From Pedobacter arcticus A12 (GTDB taxonomy: Bacteria; Bacteroidota; Bacteroidia; Sphingobacteriales; Sphingobacteriaceae), in assembly GCF_000302595.1 (NCBI RefSeq), contig NZ_JH947125.1, forward strand, positions 518,299 to 582,298: a stretch of DNA of 64,000 nucleotides. Reading direction: 5' to 3'. Of this stretch, positions 28,143 to 37,256 are shown piece after piece (the stretch's first letter is position 1; every line of letters begins with the position of its first letter). The position numbers and the translations under genes were made by a program. Under the pieces are notes generated by a model. The model was not told the DNA's origin and did no database searches. It saw only the letters and a list, made by a program, of their open reading frames with translations.

Positions 28143-28535
28143 ATGGTTAAAACAACTTTCATTATTGATGACGATGACATATATGTTTACGCCATAAAAA
28201 GGTTGATTAACATCAGAAAATTATCAGAACAAGTAGTCGTTTTTAAAAATGGAAAACAAGCAATTGATTATTTTGTCGAAACTCCTTTAGAAGAGGTTAT
28301 TATGCCGGATATTATCTTGCTTGATATTAGGATGCCAGTAATGGACGGATGGGGTTTTTTAGAGCAGTTCTCTAAACTTGATTTTGTAGGTAAGCATAAA
28401 GTAGGTGTTTATGTGGTAAGCTCTTCAATTGATCCCAGAGATTTACGTAAAGCAGATGAGTTCCCCTTGGTTGAGAAATATCTCTTTAAACCCATTAACT
28501 CCGAGGATTTGAAGTTTATTTTTTCTCCTAGTTAG
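28143..28535 (+). CDS. Stand-alone receiver-domain response regulator
   Basis: The 130-aa CheY-like receiver has acidic pocket IIDDDDIY, phospho-Asp in ILLDIRMPVMDGWGF, Ser switch in VYVVSSSID and Lys in YLFKPI. It has no output domain. No kinase gene is adjacent, so its partner is elsewhere, possibly one of the orphan hybrid kinases. The neighbourhood is housekeeping. Confidence 0.9.
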   Translation: MVKTTFIIDDDDIYVYAIKRLINIRKLSEQVVVFKNGKQAIDYFVETPLEEVIMPDIILLDIRMPVMDGWGFLEQFSKLDFVGKHKVGVYVVSSSIDPRDLRKADEFPLVEKYLFKPINSEDLKFIFSPS

Positions 28536-28597
28536 CATAAAAAGAGTTGATGAATAATTTCCTAAATAAAGCATCCCGCTAAATCTATCCACTAGGC

Positions 28598-28626
28598 TTG
28601 AATTAAAGTCTAATTTCTTACTTTTG
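28598..28626 (+). promoter_or_regulatory. Promoter of pheT
   Basis: TTG at 28598-28600, an 18-nt spacer and TACTTTTG at 28619-28626. The expected leader is about 55 nt. Confidence 0.65.
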
Positions 28627-28686
28627 CAGCTTAAATACTTTTATGAAGCCTAACTGGCTCCGTAACCAAAAAACAAATATATTCTA

Positions 28687-31083
28687 ATGAAGATTTCATA
28701 TAACTGGCTAAAGCAATTTATAGATACAGATAAAAACCCCGAAGAAATTTCGACTATTTTAACGGCAATAGGTTTGGAAGTGGAGTCTTTAGAAAAAGTT
28801 CAGGCTATTCCGGGCGGTTTAGAAGGCTTAGTAATTGGTTATGTGAAAGAATGCGAGCAACATCCAAATGCTGATAGGTTACGGGTAACTAAGGTTGATG
28901 TTGGTGTAGGAGAAGATATACAAGTTGTTTGCGGTGCGCCAAACGTAGCAAAAGGACAAAAGGTTGTAGTGGCAACTGTTGGCTGTACCGTTTATCCAAA
29001 TATTGGCGAACCTTTTAAAATAAATAAATCTAAGATTAGAGGCGAATCATCTGAAGGGATGATTTGTGCCGAAGATGAAATTGGTTTAGGCGAAGGACAT
29101 GCAGGTATTATGGTTTTGCCAGAAGAAGCAGTTGTTGGTACTTTAGCAAAAAACTACTTTAATTTAAATGATGATTACGTTTTCGAAATTGGCTTAACAC
29201 CAAATAGAGCAGATGCTGCATCACATTTGGGTGTAGCTAGAGATATTGCAGCTTTTTTAGAATTACCAATTAAGCCGAATAATTTAGGTGACTTTAAAAT
29301 AAAAGATAACAGTTTTGCAATTGAGGTAGAAGTTTTAGATACTGATGCGGCTCCAAGATATTCGGGCTTAACAATCTCAGGTCTTACGGTTAAAGAATCT
29401 CCAAGTTGGTTAAAAGAAAAATTGGCAGTTATTGGGTTGCGTTCTATCAATAATGTTGTTGATGCAACTAATTATATTTTACATGATTTAGGGCAACCTT
29501 TACATGCTTTTGATGCTGATAAGATTGTTGGCGGAAAAATAATTGTTAAAAAATGCGAGGCAGAAACTAAGTTTAAGACTTTGGACGAAGTTGAGCGTAC
29601 GCTTAGCGCTGATAATTTGATGATTTGTGATACCGAAAAACCTTTGTGCATAGCAGGTGTTTTTGGCGGATTAAATTCTGGAGTTACAGAAAGCACTACA
29701 AATATATTTTTAGAAAGCGCATATTTCAATGCTGTTTCTGTACGGAAAACAGCTAAAAGGTTTGCATTAAAAACAGATTCATCTTTTAGGTTTGAGCGTG
29801 GAACCGATCCAGAGATTACGGTGGTCGCATTAAAAAAAGCAGCCTTGTTAATTCAAGAGATTGCCGGTGGAGAAATTACGTCGGATATTTTTGATAATTA
29901 TCCAAAACCGGTTGCGCCTTTTGATGTGGAACTTAGCTTTGAAAAAGTTGATCAACTGATTGGTAAAGCGCTTGGAAACCAAAAAATCACCGGGATTATT
30001 AAAGCTTTAGGGATTGAAGTAGGAAATGAAACCACAACAGGTCTACAGTTGAAAGTGCCAACTTACAAAGTAGATGTAACACGTTCGGTAGATGTTATTG
30101 AGGAAGTATTGCGCATTTACGGTTACGATAATATCGAGATTCCGCAGAAAGTAAATGCTTCTTTAAACGTTTCGCCAAAGCCAGATAAAGAAGTGATTCA
30201 AAATACCATTGCCGATATGCTCTCTGCAAATGGTTTCTTTGAGATTTTAGCGAACTCTTTAACCAAATCATCCTACTCAGAAAATTTAGACGAAGCTGTT
30301 AAAATCTTGAACCCGTTAAGTTCTGATTTGGATGTAATGCGCCAAACGATGCTTTACTCTGGTTTGGAAGCTGTTGCCTATAACCAAAACCGTAGAACTG
30401 CAGATGTTAAGTTTTATGAGTTTGGTAAAACTTACCATACCGCTAACGGTAAATATCAGGAAGATAATCACCTTTCCATATTTTTAAGTGGTAAAGTAGA
30501 AACAGAACAATGGAATCAAAAAGCTAATGCAATCAGTTTTTTTCATTTGAAAGCCACGGTTGATGCGATTTTGAAAAGACTGGGTGTTGTAAACCTACAA
30601 TCAGACGAGGCAGATGGGAAAGATTTTGAATACGGGATACAATATAGAAGAGGTGCTAAAGTCTTAGTTTCTTTTGGCGCAGTTGCTAAAAAGGATTTAA
30701 AACTGGCAGATATAAGCAAACCTGTTTTTTATGCCGATATCAATTGGGATATGCTGATGATGTTGGTTAAAAGTAATAAAATCAGTTATAAAGAGGTTTC
30801 TAAATTCCCAGCTGTACGTAGAGATTTATCTTTGTTGATTAATGAGGATGTACGCTTTGAAGATTTAAAACGTATTGCAGTTAAAACTGAGAAAGCATTG
30901 CTAAAAGAAGTCAATGTCTTTGATGTTTACCAAGGTGATAAACTGCCTGAGGGTAAAAAGTCTTACGCCTTAAGTTTTACTTTACAGGACGAGCAAAAAA
31001 CCTTAGACGACAAACAGATTGATGCGATTATGCAAAAATTAATTGCTAACTTCGGTAAAGAGGCTGGTGCTGAGATTAGATAA
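28687..31083 (+). CDS. pheT: Phenylalanine--tRNA ligase subunit beta
   Basis: The 798-aa protein has the complete beta-subunit architecture. Residues about 40-155 are the tRNA-binding OB fold (VDVGVGEDIQVVCGAPNV); about 205-370 the B3/4 editing-type domain (NNVVDATNYILHDLGQPLHAFD); about 400-480 the B5 DNA-binding-like domain; about 485-680 the catalytic-core-like fold; and about 705-798 the anticodon-binding FDX-ACB domain (KFPAVRRDLSLLINE). With PheS it charges tRNA-Phe. pheS is not in the window. Confidence 0.97.
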   Translation: MKISYNWLKQFIDTDKNPEEISTILTAIGLEVESLEKVQAIPGGLEGLVIGYVKECEQHPNADRLRVTKVDVGVGEDIQVVCGAPNVAKGQKVVVATVGCTVYPNIGEPFKINKSKIRGESSEGMICAEDEIGLGEGHAGIMVLPEEAVVGTLAKNYFNLNDDYVFEIGLTPNRADAASHLGVARDIAAFLELPIKPNNLGDFKIKDNSFAIEVEVLDTDAAPRYSGLTISGLTVKESPSWLKEKLAVIGLRSINNVVDATNYILHDLGQPLHAFDADKIVGGKIIVKKCEAETKFKTLDEVERTLSADNLMICDTEKPLCIAGVFGGLNSGVTESTTNIFLESAYFNAVSVRKTAKRFALKTDSSFRFERGTDPEITVVALKKAALLIQEIAGGEITSDIFDNYPKPVAPFDVELSFEKVDQLIGKALGNQKITGIIKALGIEVGNETTTGLQLKVPTYKVDVTRSVDVIEEVLRIYGYDNIEIPQKVNASLNVSPKPDKEVIQNTIADMLSANGFFEILANSLTKSSYSENLDEAVKILNPLSSDLDVMRQTMLYSGLEAVAYNQNRRTADVKFYEFGKTYHTANGKYQEDNHLSIFLSGKVETEQWNQKANAISFFHLKATVDAILKRLGVVNLQSDEADGKDFEYGIQYRRGAKVLVSFGAVAKKDLKLADISKPVFYADINWDMLMMLVKSNKISYKEVSKFPAVRRDLSLLINEDVRFEDLKRIAVKTEKALLKEVNVFDVYQGDKLPEGKKSYALSFTLQDEQKTLDDKQIDAIMQKLIANFGKEAGAEIR

Positions 31084-31428
31084 TGCTATTTAGGGCGAAA
31101 TCTTAATGATTTGGTAGTTTTGGAGTAAGTGTTTTTTGTAGGAAAATCAGCTATAAAACAGAGAATTATGACAATAATAATTGATAAATCGAATTCGAAA
31201 AATACTTTAAAAATTCTTAAAGATTAATGTAACTCTTGCATATCCACTCGATAAGGCGTTAACGATTGGAACGGCATCCTTTTTTTGATTAACCATTTTG
31301 CAAATTTCAAAAAAAGATACAGTGGACAGCGTGTATAAACGCACAAAGCATTATTAGAAAAAATCATACAACAACAACAACCAACAGAACAAACAACAAC
31401 CCAAAATCAATAAAAAGAATAATTAAAG
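31084..31428. other. Intergenic region with repeat copy 2, a 19-codon remnant and a CAA-rich leader
   Basis: Contents: a tiny frame at 31168-31227 reading MTIIIDKSNSKNTLKILKD, which resembles the start of a small antitoxin-like family but stops early; the interspersed element at 31258-31340; and a tract of caacaacaacaac type at about 31368-31402 directly before the next gene, probably an unstructured mRNA leader. No further gene supported. Confidence 0.5.
31258..31340 (+). repeat. Interspersed hairpin element, copy 2
   Basis: Left arm gttaacgattggaacggcat then cc and a T run; right arm aaaaaaagatacagtggaca then gcgtgtataaa. Same order and spacing as the copy at 6008, with a shorter loop. Confidence 0.8.
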
Positions 31429-31716
31429 ATGTCTGTAATTGCTAAGAAATTAGATCAGGTGTTGGACCGCACCCAAAAGTTGGTTGAACTATCAAAAGCT
31501 TTACAGGAGCAAAATGACCTTGTTAATTTAGAAAACCAATCGTTAAAAGTTGCGCTGGAAAGTAGTGAGACTAAGCGAAAAGAAATGGAAGAAAAGTTAC
31601 GTGTGGTTAAATTAGCTAGAAGTTTAGAGGGAACAAGTGAAAAAACACTTGATATCAAACAAAAAATTAACGAATTTGTGCGGGAAATAGATAAGTGTAT
31701 TGTATTGCTGAAGTAA
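31429..31716 (+). CDS. Small coiled-coil protein upstream of zapA
   Basis: The 95-aa protein is almost entirely heptad-patterned (LDQVLDRTQKLVELSKALQE, ENQSLKVALESSETKRKEME), ending in a second short helix. It starts with MSVIAKKL. It lies 25 nt upstream of zapA and most likely shares its transcript, so a role in cell division, analogous to ZapB-like coiled coils, is suggested by context only. No catalytic motif. Confidence 0.8.
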   Translation: MSVIAKKLDQVLDRTQKLVELSKALQEQNDLVNLENQSLKVALESSETKRKEMEEKLRVVKLARSLEGTSEKTLDIKQKINEFVREIDKCIVLLK

Positions 31717-31741
31717 GTAATACTGTGAACCTAATGATCAG

Positions 31742-32035
31742 ATGGGAGAAATCTCGATAAAAATAAATATTGCCGACCGTGTTTACCCTTTAAAGATAAA
31801 CATGGAGGAGGAAGAAGTTGTGAGGAGGGCTGCCAAGTTAATCAATGACCGTATTAAAGAGTTGCAAGACAAATATGCGGTTAAAGATAAACAAGATTTG
31901 CTTTCTATGTGTGTGTTGCATTACGCTACGCTCTCTTTAAATGCAGAGAAAAAAGCGAGCCATGTGGATACCGATGTAGCGGAAAAGGTGAATGAATTGG
32001 ACAGTATTTTGAACGATTTTTTTAACAAAGCATAA
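31742..32035 (+). CDS. zapA: Cell division protein ZapA
   Basis: The 97-aa protein has a beta-rich N-terminal head (EISIKINIADRVYPLKINME) and a long helix with VRRAAKLINDRIKELQDKY, the ZapA pattern. ZapA binds and bundles FtsZ filaments at midcell. It is followed by a 6S-like RNA gene and rny. A 6S RNA next to zapA is an arrangement known from many bacteria. Confidence 0.9.
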   Translation: MGEISIKINIADRVYPLKINMEEEEVVRRAAKLINDRIKELQDKYAVKDKQDLLSMCVLHYATLSLNAEKKASHVDTDVAEKVNELDSILNDFFNKA

Positions 32036-32054
32036 TTATTTCATCAGAATAAAC

Positions 32055-32062
32055 TATTTTTG
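32055..32062 (+). promoter_or_regulatory. Promoter -7 box of the 6S-like RNA
   Basis: TATTTTTG, exact TAnnTTTG. Transcription starting about 7 nt downstream would begin at the first base of the closing stem of the RNA (32069-32070). Confidence 0.65.
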
Positions 32063-32068
32063 AAAATA

Positions 32069-32235
32069 TAACCGCTTTAGGTTTTAGGTTTCACTATTTA
32101 TTAAACTTAACACTTCGATATTAAGAAGGGTTACAAAAGCATACCACATTTGGTTTTGCCATCTGTAGACAGCTTAAACCCTATACATGTTCGACAAGTT
32201 TACAATACTGGGATCTAAGATTTAAGGCGGTTTTT
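32069..32235 (+). ncRNA. ssrS: 6S-like regulatory RNA candidate
   Basis: The 222-nt gap between zapA and rny has no reading frame but a clear RNA signature. A long-range closing stem pairs aaccgcttta at 32070-32079 with taaggcggtt at 32223-32232, followed by a T run that can end transcription. Inside, agggtt at about 32127 can pair with aaccct at about 32176, enclosing a further caaaa/ttttg hairpin, with a mostly open central region between. Length (about 165 nt), rod shape, a promoter aligned to the stem, and position next to zapA fit 6S RNA, which binds the housekeeping RNA polymerase holoenzyme. The family assignment is inference from shape and context. Confidence 0.65.
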
Positions 32236-32257
32236 TATTTTATTTTAATTACAATTT

Positions 32258-33820
32258 ATGGAAATACTGATTTACCTGATTATTGCGGTAGTAGCATTAG
32301 GATTGGGTATTGTTATAGGAAGATACTTACTACGACAGCTTTTGAGACAACAGGAAGTTGCAGCTCAAACCAAAGTGAAAAAGATTTTAAGAGAAGCGGA
32401 AAACAATGCCGATATTTTAAAAAAGAATAAGTTACTGGAAGCTAAAGAGAAGTTTTTGCAGATGAAAGCTGACCATGAGCAAGAGGTTAACCAGAAAAAT
32501 AATACGATTTCTCAAAGAGAGAACACGCTGAAGCAAAAAGAGCAATCTTTAACTCAAAAGCTTGAAAACCAGACTAAGAAAGAGCAAGATTTAGAGAATC
32601 AGCGTAATTCTTACGAAAAGCAAACCGAAATTTTAAAAGCTAAGCAAGAAGAAGTTGAGGCTGTAAAGTTGCAACACCTTACTCAATTAGAATCTATTGC
32701 GGGTTTAACAGCAACGGAAGCTAAAACGCAGTTAGAAAGTAATTTGAAAGAGGAAGCCCGGACGAATGCGATGGCTTCTATTAAGGATATTGTGGACGAT
32801 GCCCGTTTAACTGCAGCTAAAGAAGCGAAAAAGGTAGTTATTCAAACTATTCAGCGTACGGCTACAGAATCTGCAATTGAAAACACGGTTTCTATTTTTA
32901 ACATTGAAAACGATGAGATTAAAGGTAGAATTATTGGCCGTGAAGGTAGAAACATTAGGGCTTTAGAAGCGGCAACTGGAATTGAGATTATCGTTGATGA
33001 TACACCCGAAGCTATTATTTTATCGGGCTTTGATCCGGTTCGTAGGGAGATTGCCCGTTTAGCTTTGCACCGTTTGGTAACAGATGGTCGTATTCACCCT
33101 GCCCGTATTGAGGAAGTGGTTGCTAAAACGCAGAAACAGATTGAAGAAGAGATTGTTGAAATTGGTGAACGTACGGTTATCGATTTAGGAATCCATGGTT
33201 TACATCCCGAGCTGATAAGAATGGTTGGACGTATGCGTTACCGTTCTTCTTACGGACAGAATTTATTGCAACACTCTCGCGAGGTAGCGAATTTCTGTGC
33301 TACTATGGCTTCTGAATTAGGTTTGAACGCTAAAATGGCGAAAAGGGCTGGATTGCTACATGATATTGGTAAAGTACCAGATGACAACCCAGAATTACCT
33401 CACGCTATTTTGGGTATGCAATTGGCAGAAAAATATAAGGAACATCCTGAAATTTGTAATGCGATTGGTGCTCACCACGATGAAATTGAAATGACTTCCA
33501 TGATTTCGCCAATTATTCAAGCTTGTGATGCTATTTCTGGCGCAAGACCGGGCGCAAGACGTGAAGTTGTAGAAAGTTACATCCGCAGGTTAAAAGAGCT
33601 AGAGAGCTTGGCATTATCTTATCCAGGTGTTGAAAAAACTTTTGCGATACAGGCAGGTAGAGAATTAAGGGTTGTTGTAGAAAGCGAGAAAATTTCTGAT
33701 GCACAGTCTGAGATTTTAGCTGCTGATATTTCAAACCGTATCCAAACCGAAATGACCTATCCAGGACAGATTAAAGTTACTGTGATTAGAGAAACTAGGA
33801 GTGTGGCTTACGCTAAGTAA
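32258..33820 (+). CDS. rny: Ribonuclease Y
   Basis: The 520-aa endoribonuclease is anchored by an N-terminal membrane helix (residues about 3-23). A long coiled coil spans about 30-190 ([20 protein letters not shown]), a KH RNA-binding domain about 210-275 ([20 protein letters not shown]), and an HD metal-phosphohydrolase domain about 335-430 ([12 protein letters not shown] and [11 protein letters not shown]). It initiates mRNA decay. Length and order match the family. A terminator follows at 33894. Confidence 0.97.
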   Translation: MEILIYLIIAVVALGLGIVIGRYLLRQLLRQQEVAAQTKVKKILREAENNADILKKNKLLEAKEKFLQMKADHEQEVNQKNNTISQRENTLKQKEQSLTQKLENQTKKEQDLENQRNSYEKQTEILKAKQEEVEAVKLQHLTQLESIAGLTATEAKTQLESNLKEEARTNAMASIKDIVDDARLTAAKEAKKVVIQTIQRTATESAIENTVSIFNIENDEIKGRIIGREGRNIRALEAATGIEIIVDDTPEAIILSGFDPVRREIARLALHRLVTDGRIHPARIEEVVAKTQKQIEEEIVEIGERTVIDLGIHGLHPELIRMVGRMRYRSSYGQNLLQHSREVANFCATMASELGLNAKMAKRAGLLHDIGKVPDDNPELPHAILGMQLAEKYKEHPEICNAIGAHHDEIEMTSMISPIIQACDAISGARPGARREVVESYIRRLKELESLALSYPGVEKTFAIQAGRELRVVVESEKISDAQSEILAADISNRIQTEMTYPGQIKVTVIRETRSVAYAK

Positions 33821-33893
33821 ATATTAGATGGGAGATTTGAGATAAGAGACATTTTATCAGGCATTTAAAATCTTTTAAAAATATAAATGGATT

Positions 33894-33922
33894 AAAAGCG
33901 ATGGAAAAACCATCGCTTTTTT
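33894..33922 (+). terminator. Rho-independent terminator of rny
   Basis: Perfect stem aaaagcgatgg with ccatcgctttt, AAAAA-type loop, T run. Confidence 0.93.
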
Positions 33923-33937
33923 ATTTACTAGGGATTT

Positions 33938-33976
33938 CCAGTGTAGCTCTGTGAACTCTGCGTTCTCCGTGGTTGA
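33938..33976 (-). repeat. CACAGAG-type interspersed repeat
   Basis: Reads tagctctgtgaactctgcgt then tctccgtggtt; its complement has the same aaccacgga...cacagagc order as the copies at 34533, 47923 and 50297. Confidence 0.6.
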
Positions 33977-33985
33977 AATAAATAC

Positions 33986-33993
33986 TACCTTTG
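33986..33993 (+). promoter_or_regulatory. Possible promoter -7 box of the Mpo1-like gene
   Basis: TACCTTTG, exact TAnnTTTG, 29 nt before the ATG at 34023. The only TTG nearby is at an unusual distance. Confidence 0.45.
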
Positions 33994-34022
33994 CACAAAA
34001 TCTCTGAGGTTAAATAATACGC

Positions 34023-34523
34023 ATGAAGAAAGAAGAAAAAAGACCAATCGATATATTATTCGATAAATACACGGAAAGCCATCAAAACCCAACCAATAAA
34101 TTAATTCATTGGATTTGTGTACCGGCAATTTTGTTTAGCATTATCGGTTTACTTACCGCAATCCCTTTTCCGCAGATTGGTTTTTTAGGGAAGTACAACA
34201 TGTATATCAATTGGTTTTCTTTTGTGTTAGCTATAGCTATCTATTATTATTCAACATTATCGCCGATATTATCGTATTTGATGCTTTTCTTTTTTGGGAT
34301 ATGCTATTTTTTTATCGTTCAGCTAGAGTATATTGAACGTGATGGCGGTCCGGCTTTGTGGCAGGTAAGTTTATGGATATTTGTGCTTGCTTGGATAGGT
34401 CAATTCATTGGGCATAAGATTGAAGGCAAAAGACCATCATTCTTAGATGATCTCAAGTTTTTATTGATTGGTCCGATATGGTTATTGCATTGTGTGTTGA
34501 AGAAATTGAATGTGAGGTATTGA
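34023..34523 (+). CDS. Mpo1-like (DUF962) membrane protein
   Basis: The 166-aa protein has four hydrophobic segments. The signature is the N-terminal ESHQNPTNKLIHWICVPAI, whose spaced His/Asn/His residues match the DUF962/Mpo1 family (PF06127); a conserved GHKIEGKRP follows the third membrane segment. The yeast founding member Mpo1 is an iron-dependent dioxygenase for alpha-oxidation of 2-hydroxy fatty acids, and the His residues here would be metal ligands. A role in long-chain or sphingolipid-derived hydroxy fatty acids would suit a sphingolipid-making Sphingobacteriaceae cell, but this is inference. Monocistronic. Confidence 0.85.
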   Translation: MKKEEKRPIDILFDKYTESHQNPTNKLIHWICVPAILFSIIGLLTAIPFPQIGFLGKYNMYINWFSFVLAIAIYYYSTLSPILSYLMLFFFGICYFFIVQLEYIERDGGPALWQVSLWIFVLAWIGQFIGHKIEGKRPSFLDDLKFLLIGPIWLLHCVLKKLNVRY

Positions 34524-34532
34524 TGGTTTTAA

Positions 34533-34605
34533 TCACGGAAATCACAAAGATTTTTCAGAGATTTTTTGTGAATTTTTAACCACGGAGGACGTGGAGGTCA
34601 CAGAG
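34533..34605 (+). repeat. CACAGAG-type interspersed repeat
   Basis: Contains cacggaaatcacaaagattt and aaccacggaggacgtggagg then tcacagagc, two tandem variants of the same motif. Confidence 0.7.
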
Positions 34606-34651
34606 CTACGCGTAGTTTACAGTGATAGTATAAGGTTGCTTGTTTTAAAAT

Positions 34652-34692
34652 AGAAATAGCCGCTTTAATGTTTGAATTAAAACGGCTATTTC
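34652..34692. terminator. Terminator-like hairpin
   Basis: agaaatagccg and its perfect complement cggctatttct enclose a second paired tract (tttaat/attaaa). It lies between the convergent Mpo1-like and glutamate dehydrogenase genes and may serve both. Confidence 0.75.
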
Positions 34693-34777
34693 TATTTGTT
34701 CTTAGAAAGCCTAAAATAGTTTAGGCTCTCGGCTTTTGGACTAAAGCTTTTAGTTTAACCTTCACCCTCACTAATTA

Positions 34778-36211
34778 TTATGGCCAAATTCCCATATTCA
34801 TATATGAGACTGCAATTTTGTCAACTGCCAGCACAAAAGCGGCGGTACGCAAGCTCTCCACATTCTTAGTCATTTTAAGTTCTCTAATTTCGTGGTAAGA
34901 TCTTATCATGGTGTCTTCTAATCCAGAGTTTACCAACTCTAGTTCCGATGCACCTTTTGAAACCAATAAACGTTGCTCTGGCGATAAGGATGTTCCGGTG
35001 GTTGACTCAATAATCTTTACAATATTAGCGCTTGTTGTTTCATCGTATCTTCTATCCATACGGCCAAAGGCTACGTGAGATAGGTTTTTCAACCACTCGA
35101 AATAAGAAACGGTAACACCACCAGCATTTGCATACATATCAGGAATGATGATTCCGCCATTCTCTAAAAATGTTGCTGCAGCAGTTGGGGTAGTTGGACC
35201 GTTTGCACCCTCCCCAATTATTTTAGCTTGAATTCTTCTAACGTTGGCATCGGTAATTTGATTTTCTAAAGCTGCGGGTACTAAAATATCACAAGCCTGT
35301 TCTAAGCCCTCACCAGAATCTTTAAATTCTTTTGTTGCCTTGCTGTATCCTAAAATAGAACCTGTTTCTTTACGATGTTTAACTACGTCTTCTAAATCCA
35401 GTCCATTTTCGTTGTAAATGGCACCTTCGTATTCGCACAATCCCACTAATATTGCTCCAAATTCAATCAGGTATTTAGCAGCATTATATCCTACGTTTCC
35501 TAAACCTTGTACAATTATTTTTTTATTGGCAACTCCGGCTTGTAAACCCAAAGCTTTCATATCATCCGCAAAAGACACACACTCTCTAACTGCAAAAGCA
35601 ACACCTCTACCGGTGGCTTCTTTGCGTCCTGCGATACCGTGTAATGCAATTGGTTTTCCGGTAACACAAGCTAAAGCATCTAAAGAACCGGGATTCATGG
35701 TTAAGTAAGTATCAGCAATCCATGACATTTCACGTTCTCCAGATCCATAATCAGGTGCTGGAACATCTATGCCGGGACCAATAAAATTCTTTTTGATTAA
35801 TTCTACCGTATAACGGCGGGTAATATTCTCTAACTCTGCAACTGTATAGTCTTTCGGGTTTATTTTTATCCCACCTTTAGCACCACCAAATGGCACATTT
35901 ACGATAGCACATTTATAAGTCATTAAGGCGGCCAGTGCCATCACTTCGTCTTCGTTAACCATATCACTGTAGCGAATTCCGCCTTTAGTCGGTGACATGT
36001 GGTGCGAATGTTCTACTCGCCAAGCATGGATAATTTCAAAGCTATTTCCTCTGCGTATCGGAAACTGAAATCTATAAACACTATTACATGCTTTAATTTG
36101 GTTAAGTAAGCCAACATCATGATTGCTGTATTTTGCGGCTTGATCTACGTATTGGCATACGTCTGCATAAAAATGTGGCTCCTCACTAAAAAGATTGTTT
36201 TCTTTAGTCAT
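34778..36211 (-). CDS. Glu/Leu/Phe/Val dehydrogenase, probable glutamate dehydrogenase
   Basis: The 477-aa protein catalyses oxidative deamination of an amino acid, most likely glutamate to 2-oxoglutarate and ammonia. Core motifs are [10 protein letters not shown], the catalytic Lys in [12 protein letters not shown], the Asp in [14 protein letters not shown], and the Rossmann segment [29 protein letters not shown] precedes the C-terminus. The length is slightly above the about 420-aa hexameric bacterial enzymes because of N- and C-terminal extensions. It lies downstream of ccmD on the same strand with a 128-nt gap, so it may be separate from the ccm genes. Confidence 0.9.
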   Translation of the reverse strand: MTKENNLFSEEPHFYADVCQYVDQAAKYSNHDVGLLNQIKACNSVYRFQFPIRRGNSFEIIHAWRVEHSHHMSPTKGGIRYSDMVNEDEVMALAALMTYKCAIVNVPFGGAKGGIKINPKDYTVAELENITRRYTVELIKKNFIGPGIDVPAPDYGSGEREMSWIADTYLTMNPGSLDALACVTGKPIALHGIAGRKEATGRGVAFAVRECVSFADDMKALGLQAGVANKKIIVQGLGNVGYNAAKYLIEFGAILVGLCEYEGAIYNENGLDLEDVVKHRKETGSILGYSKATKEFKDSGEGLEQACDILVPAALENQITDANVRRIQAKIIGEGANGPTTPTAAATFLENGGIIIPDMYANAGGVTVSYFEWLKNLSHVAFGRMDRRYDETTSANIVKIIESTTGTSLSPEQRLLVSKGASELELVNSGLEDTMIRSYHEIRELKMTKNVESLRTAAFVLAVDKIAVSYMNMGIWP

Positions 36212-36339
36212 AAGATTATAATTTGGTTATAAATGAACTGCTATAAAATACGATTGGCTGTAAAGATTTCTAGAACGAAGCCTATCTGCGTTTAAGTTCT
36301 GTGCTAAAAATCTGCGATTAGCGGTAACGAAAGTCTTGG

Positions 36340-36546
36340 CTAATTCCCTTTTTCGAGTTTTTTTAGTCTCCTGTCAATACTGAAAAGGTACAGAATGAAA
36401 GCGGTAAATAGAAGTAACATTACAGCTACAACAACATATATTTTACCTGACGACCTAAGCTCTTCGGCCATTTCAACACCGTTATTCTGCGCAAATACAG
36501 TAAAAGAACTGATAAGGGCGATCATAAATAAAACTGTCTTTTTCAT
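36340..36546 (-). CDS. ccmD: CcmD family protein
   Basis: The 68-aa protein has an N-terminal signal-like helix (MKKTVLFMIALISSFTVFAQ), then EMAEELRSSGKIYVVVAVML with a second membrane helix and a positively charged tail (IDRRLKKLEK). This matches the small CcmD-type subunits of haem-handling complexes in Bacteroidota. CcmD helps release haem-loaded CcmE in system I cytochrome c maturation. It follows the ccmC gene by 35 nt on the same strand. Confidence 0.8.
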   Translation of the reverse strand: MKKTVLFMIALISSFTVFAQNNGVEMAEELRSSGKIYVVVAVMLLLFTAFILYLFSIDRRLKKLEKGN

Positions 36547-36581
36547 AATAGATATGCTAATGGTTATGCTTTCGCTGATGA

Positions 36582-37244
36582 TTAGATTTGGTTCTTGATG
36601 TTTTCTAGTTTTCTGATGCGGAAACGGATATTCATGATCCAGATGGCAATTCCAATCCAGCCTAAAACAGCAGGATAAAAAACAAAACGCATATTACTAT
36701 CTAGATCATATGCACCAAAACCTGGGTTTCCACCGTTACCGGGATGTAAAGAGTCTGTTAAACGTGGTAACACAAAAAGTAAAACCACCATTACTGGAAA
36801 AGCAAAAATGTTATAAATGGCCGATATTTTAGCCCGCTTTTGTTCCTCGTCTAAAGAGCTGCGCAAAACAGTATAAGCTAAGTACATGAGGGTTGCAATT
36901 GCTGCACTGTTTAGTTTAGGGTCATTAGGCCATGGAGAACCCCAAGTGAAGTTTGCCCAAATCATTCCAGATAGTAAACCTATAAATCCAAAAAGTAAAC
37001 CTGTATTTACGCTTTCTACGGCAATTAAATCATATTTCTCATCATTTGTTTGCAAATATCTGATGCTGTTTACTACCGCTATGGTATAAATAACAATCAT
37101 TGCAAACCACATCGGTACGTGAAAGTATAAGTTTCGGATGCTTTCGTGTAGGATGGGAAGCATAGGAACTTTTAAAAGTAAGCCAGTAACTACGCTGTAG
37201 AGAACAAATACCGATGCTGTGATTTTCCACCAGTTCTTAGACAT
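36582..37244 (-). CDS. ccmC: Cytochrome c biogenesis protein CcmC (CcsA-type)
   Basis: The 220-aa protein has six membrane helices and belongs to the haem-handling CcmC/CcsA family. The tryptophan-rich periplasmic signature appears as TWGSPWPNDPKLNSA, a Bacteroidota-style variant of the canonical WGxxWxWD motif. Conserved haem-ligand His candidates lie in NLYFHVPMW and in DSLHPGNGG. It starts 12 nt after ccmB stops and is thus co-transcribed with it. Role: presentation of haem for attachment to cytochrome c. Confidence 0.9.
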   Translation of the reverse strand: MSKNWWKITASVFVLYSVVTGLLLKVPMLPILHESIRNLYFHVPMWFAMIVIYTIAVVNSIRYLQTNDEKYDLIAVESVNTGLLFGFIGLLSGMIWANFTWGSPWPNDPKLNSAAIATLMYLAYTVLRSSLDEEQKRAKISAIYNIFAFPVMVVLLFVLPRLTDSLHPGNGGNPGFGAYDLDSNMRFVFYPAVLGWIGIAIWIMNIRFRIRKLENIKNQI

Positions 37245-37256
37245 ATTTTTATGTTT

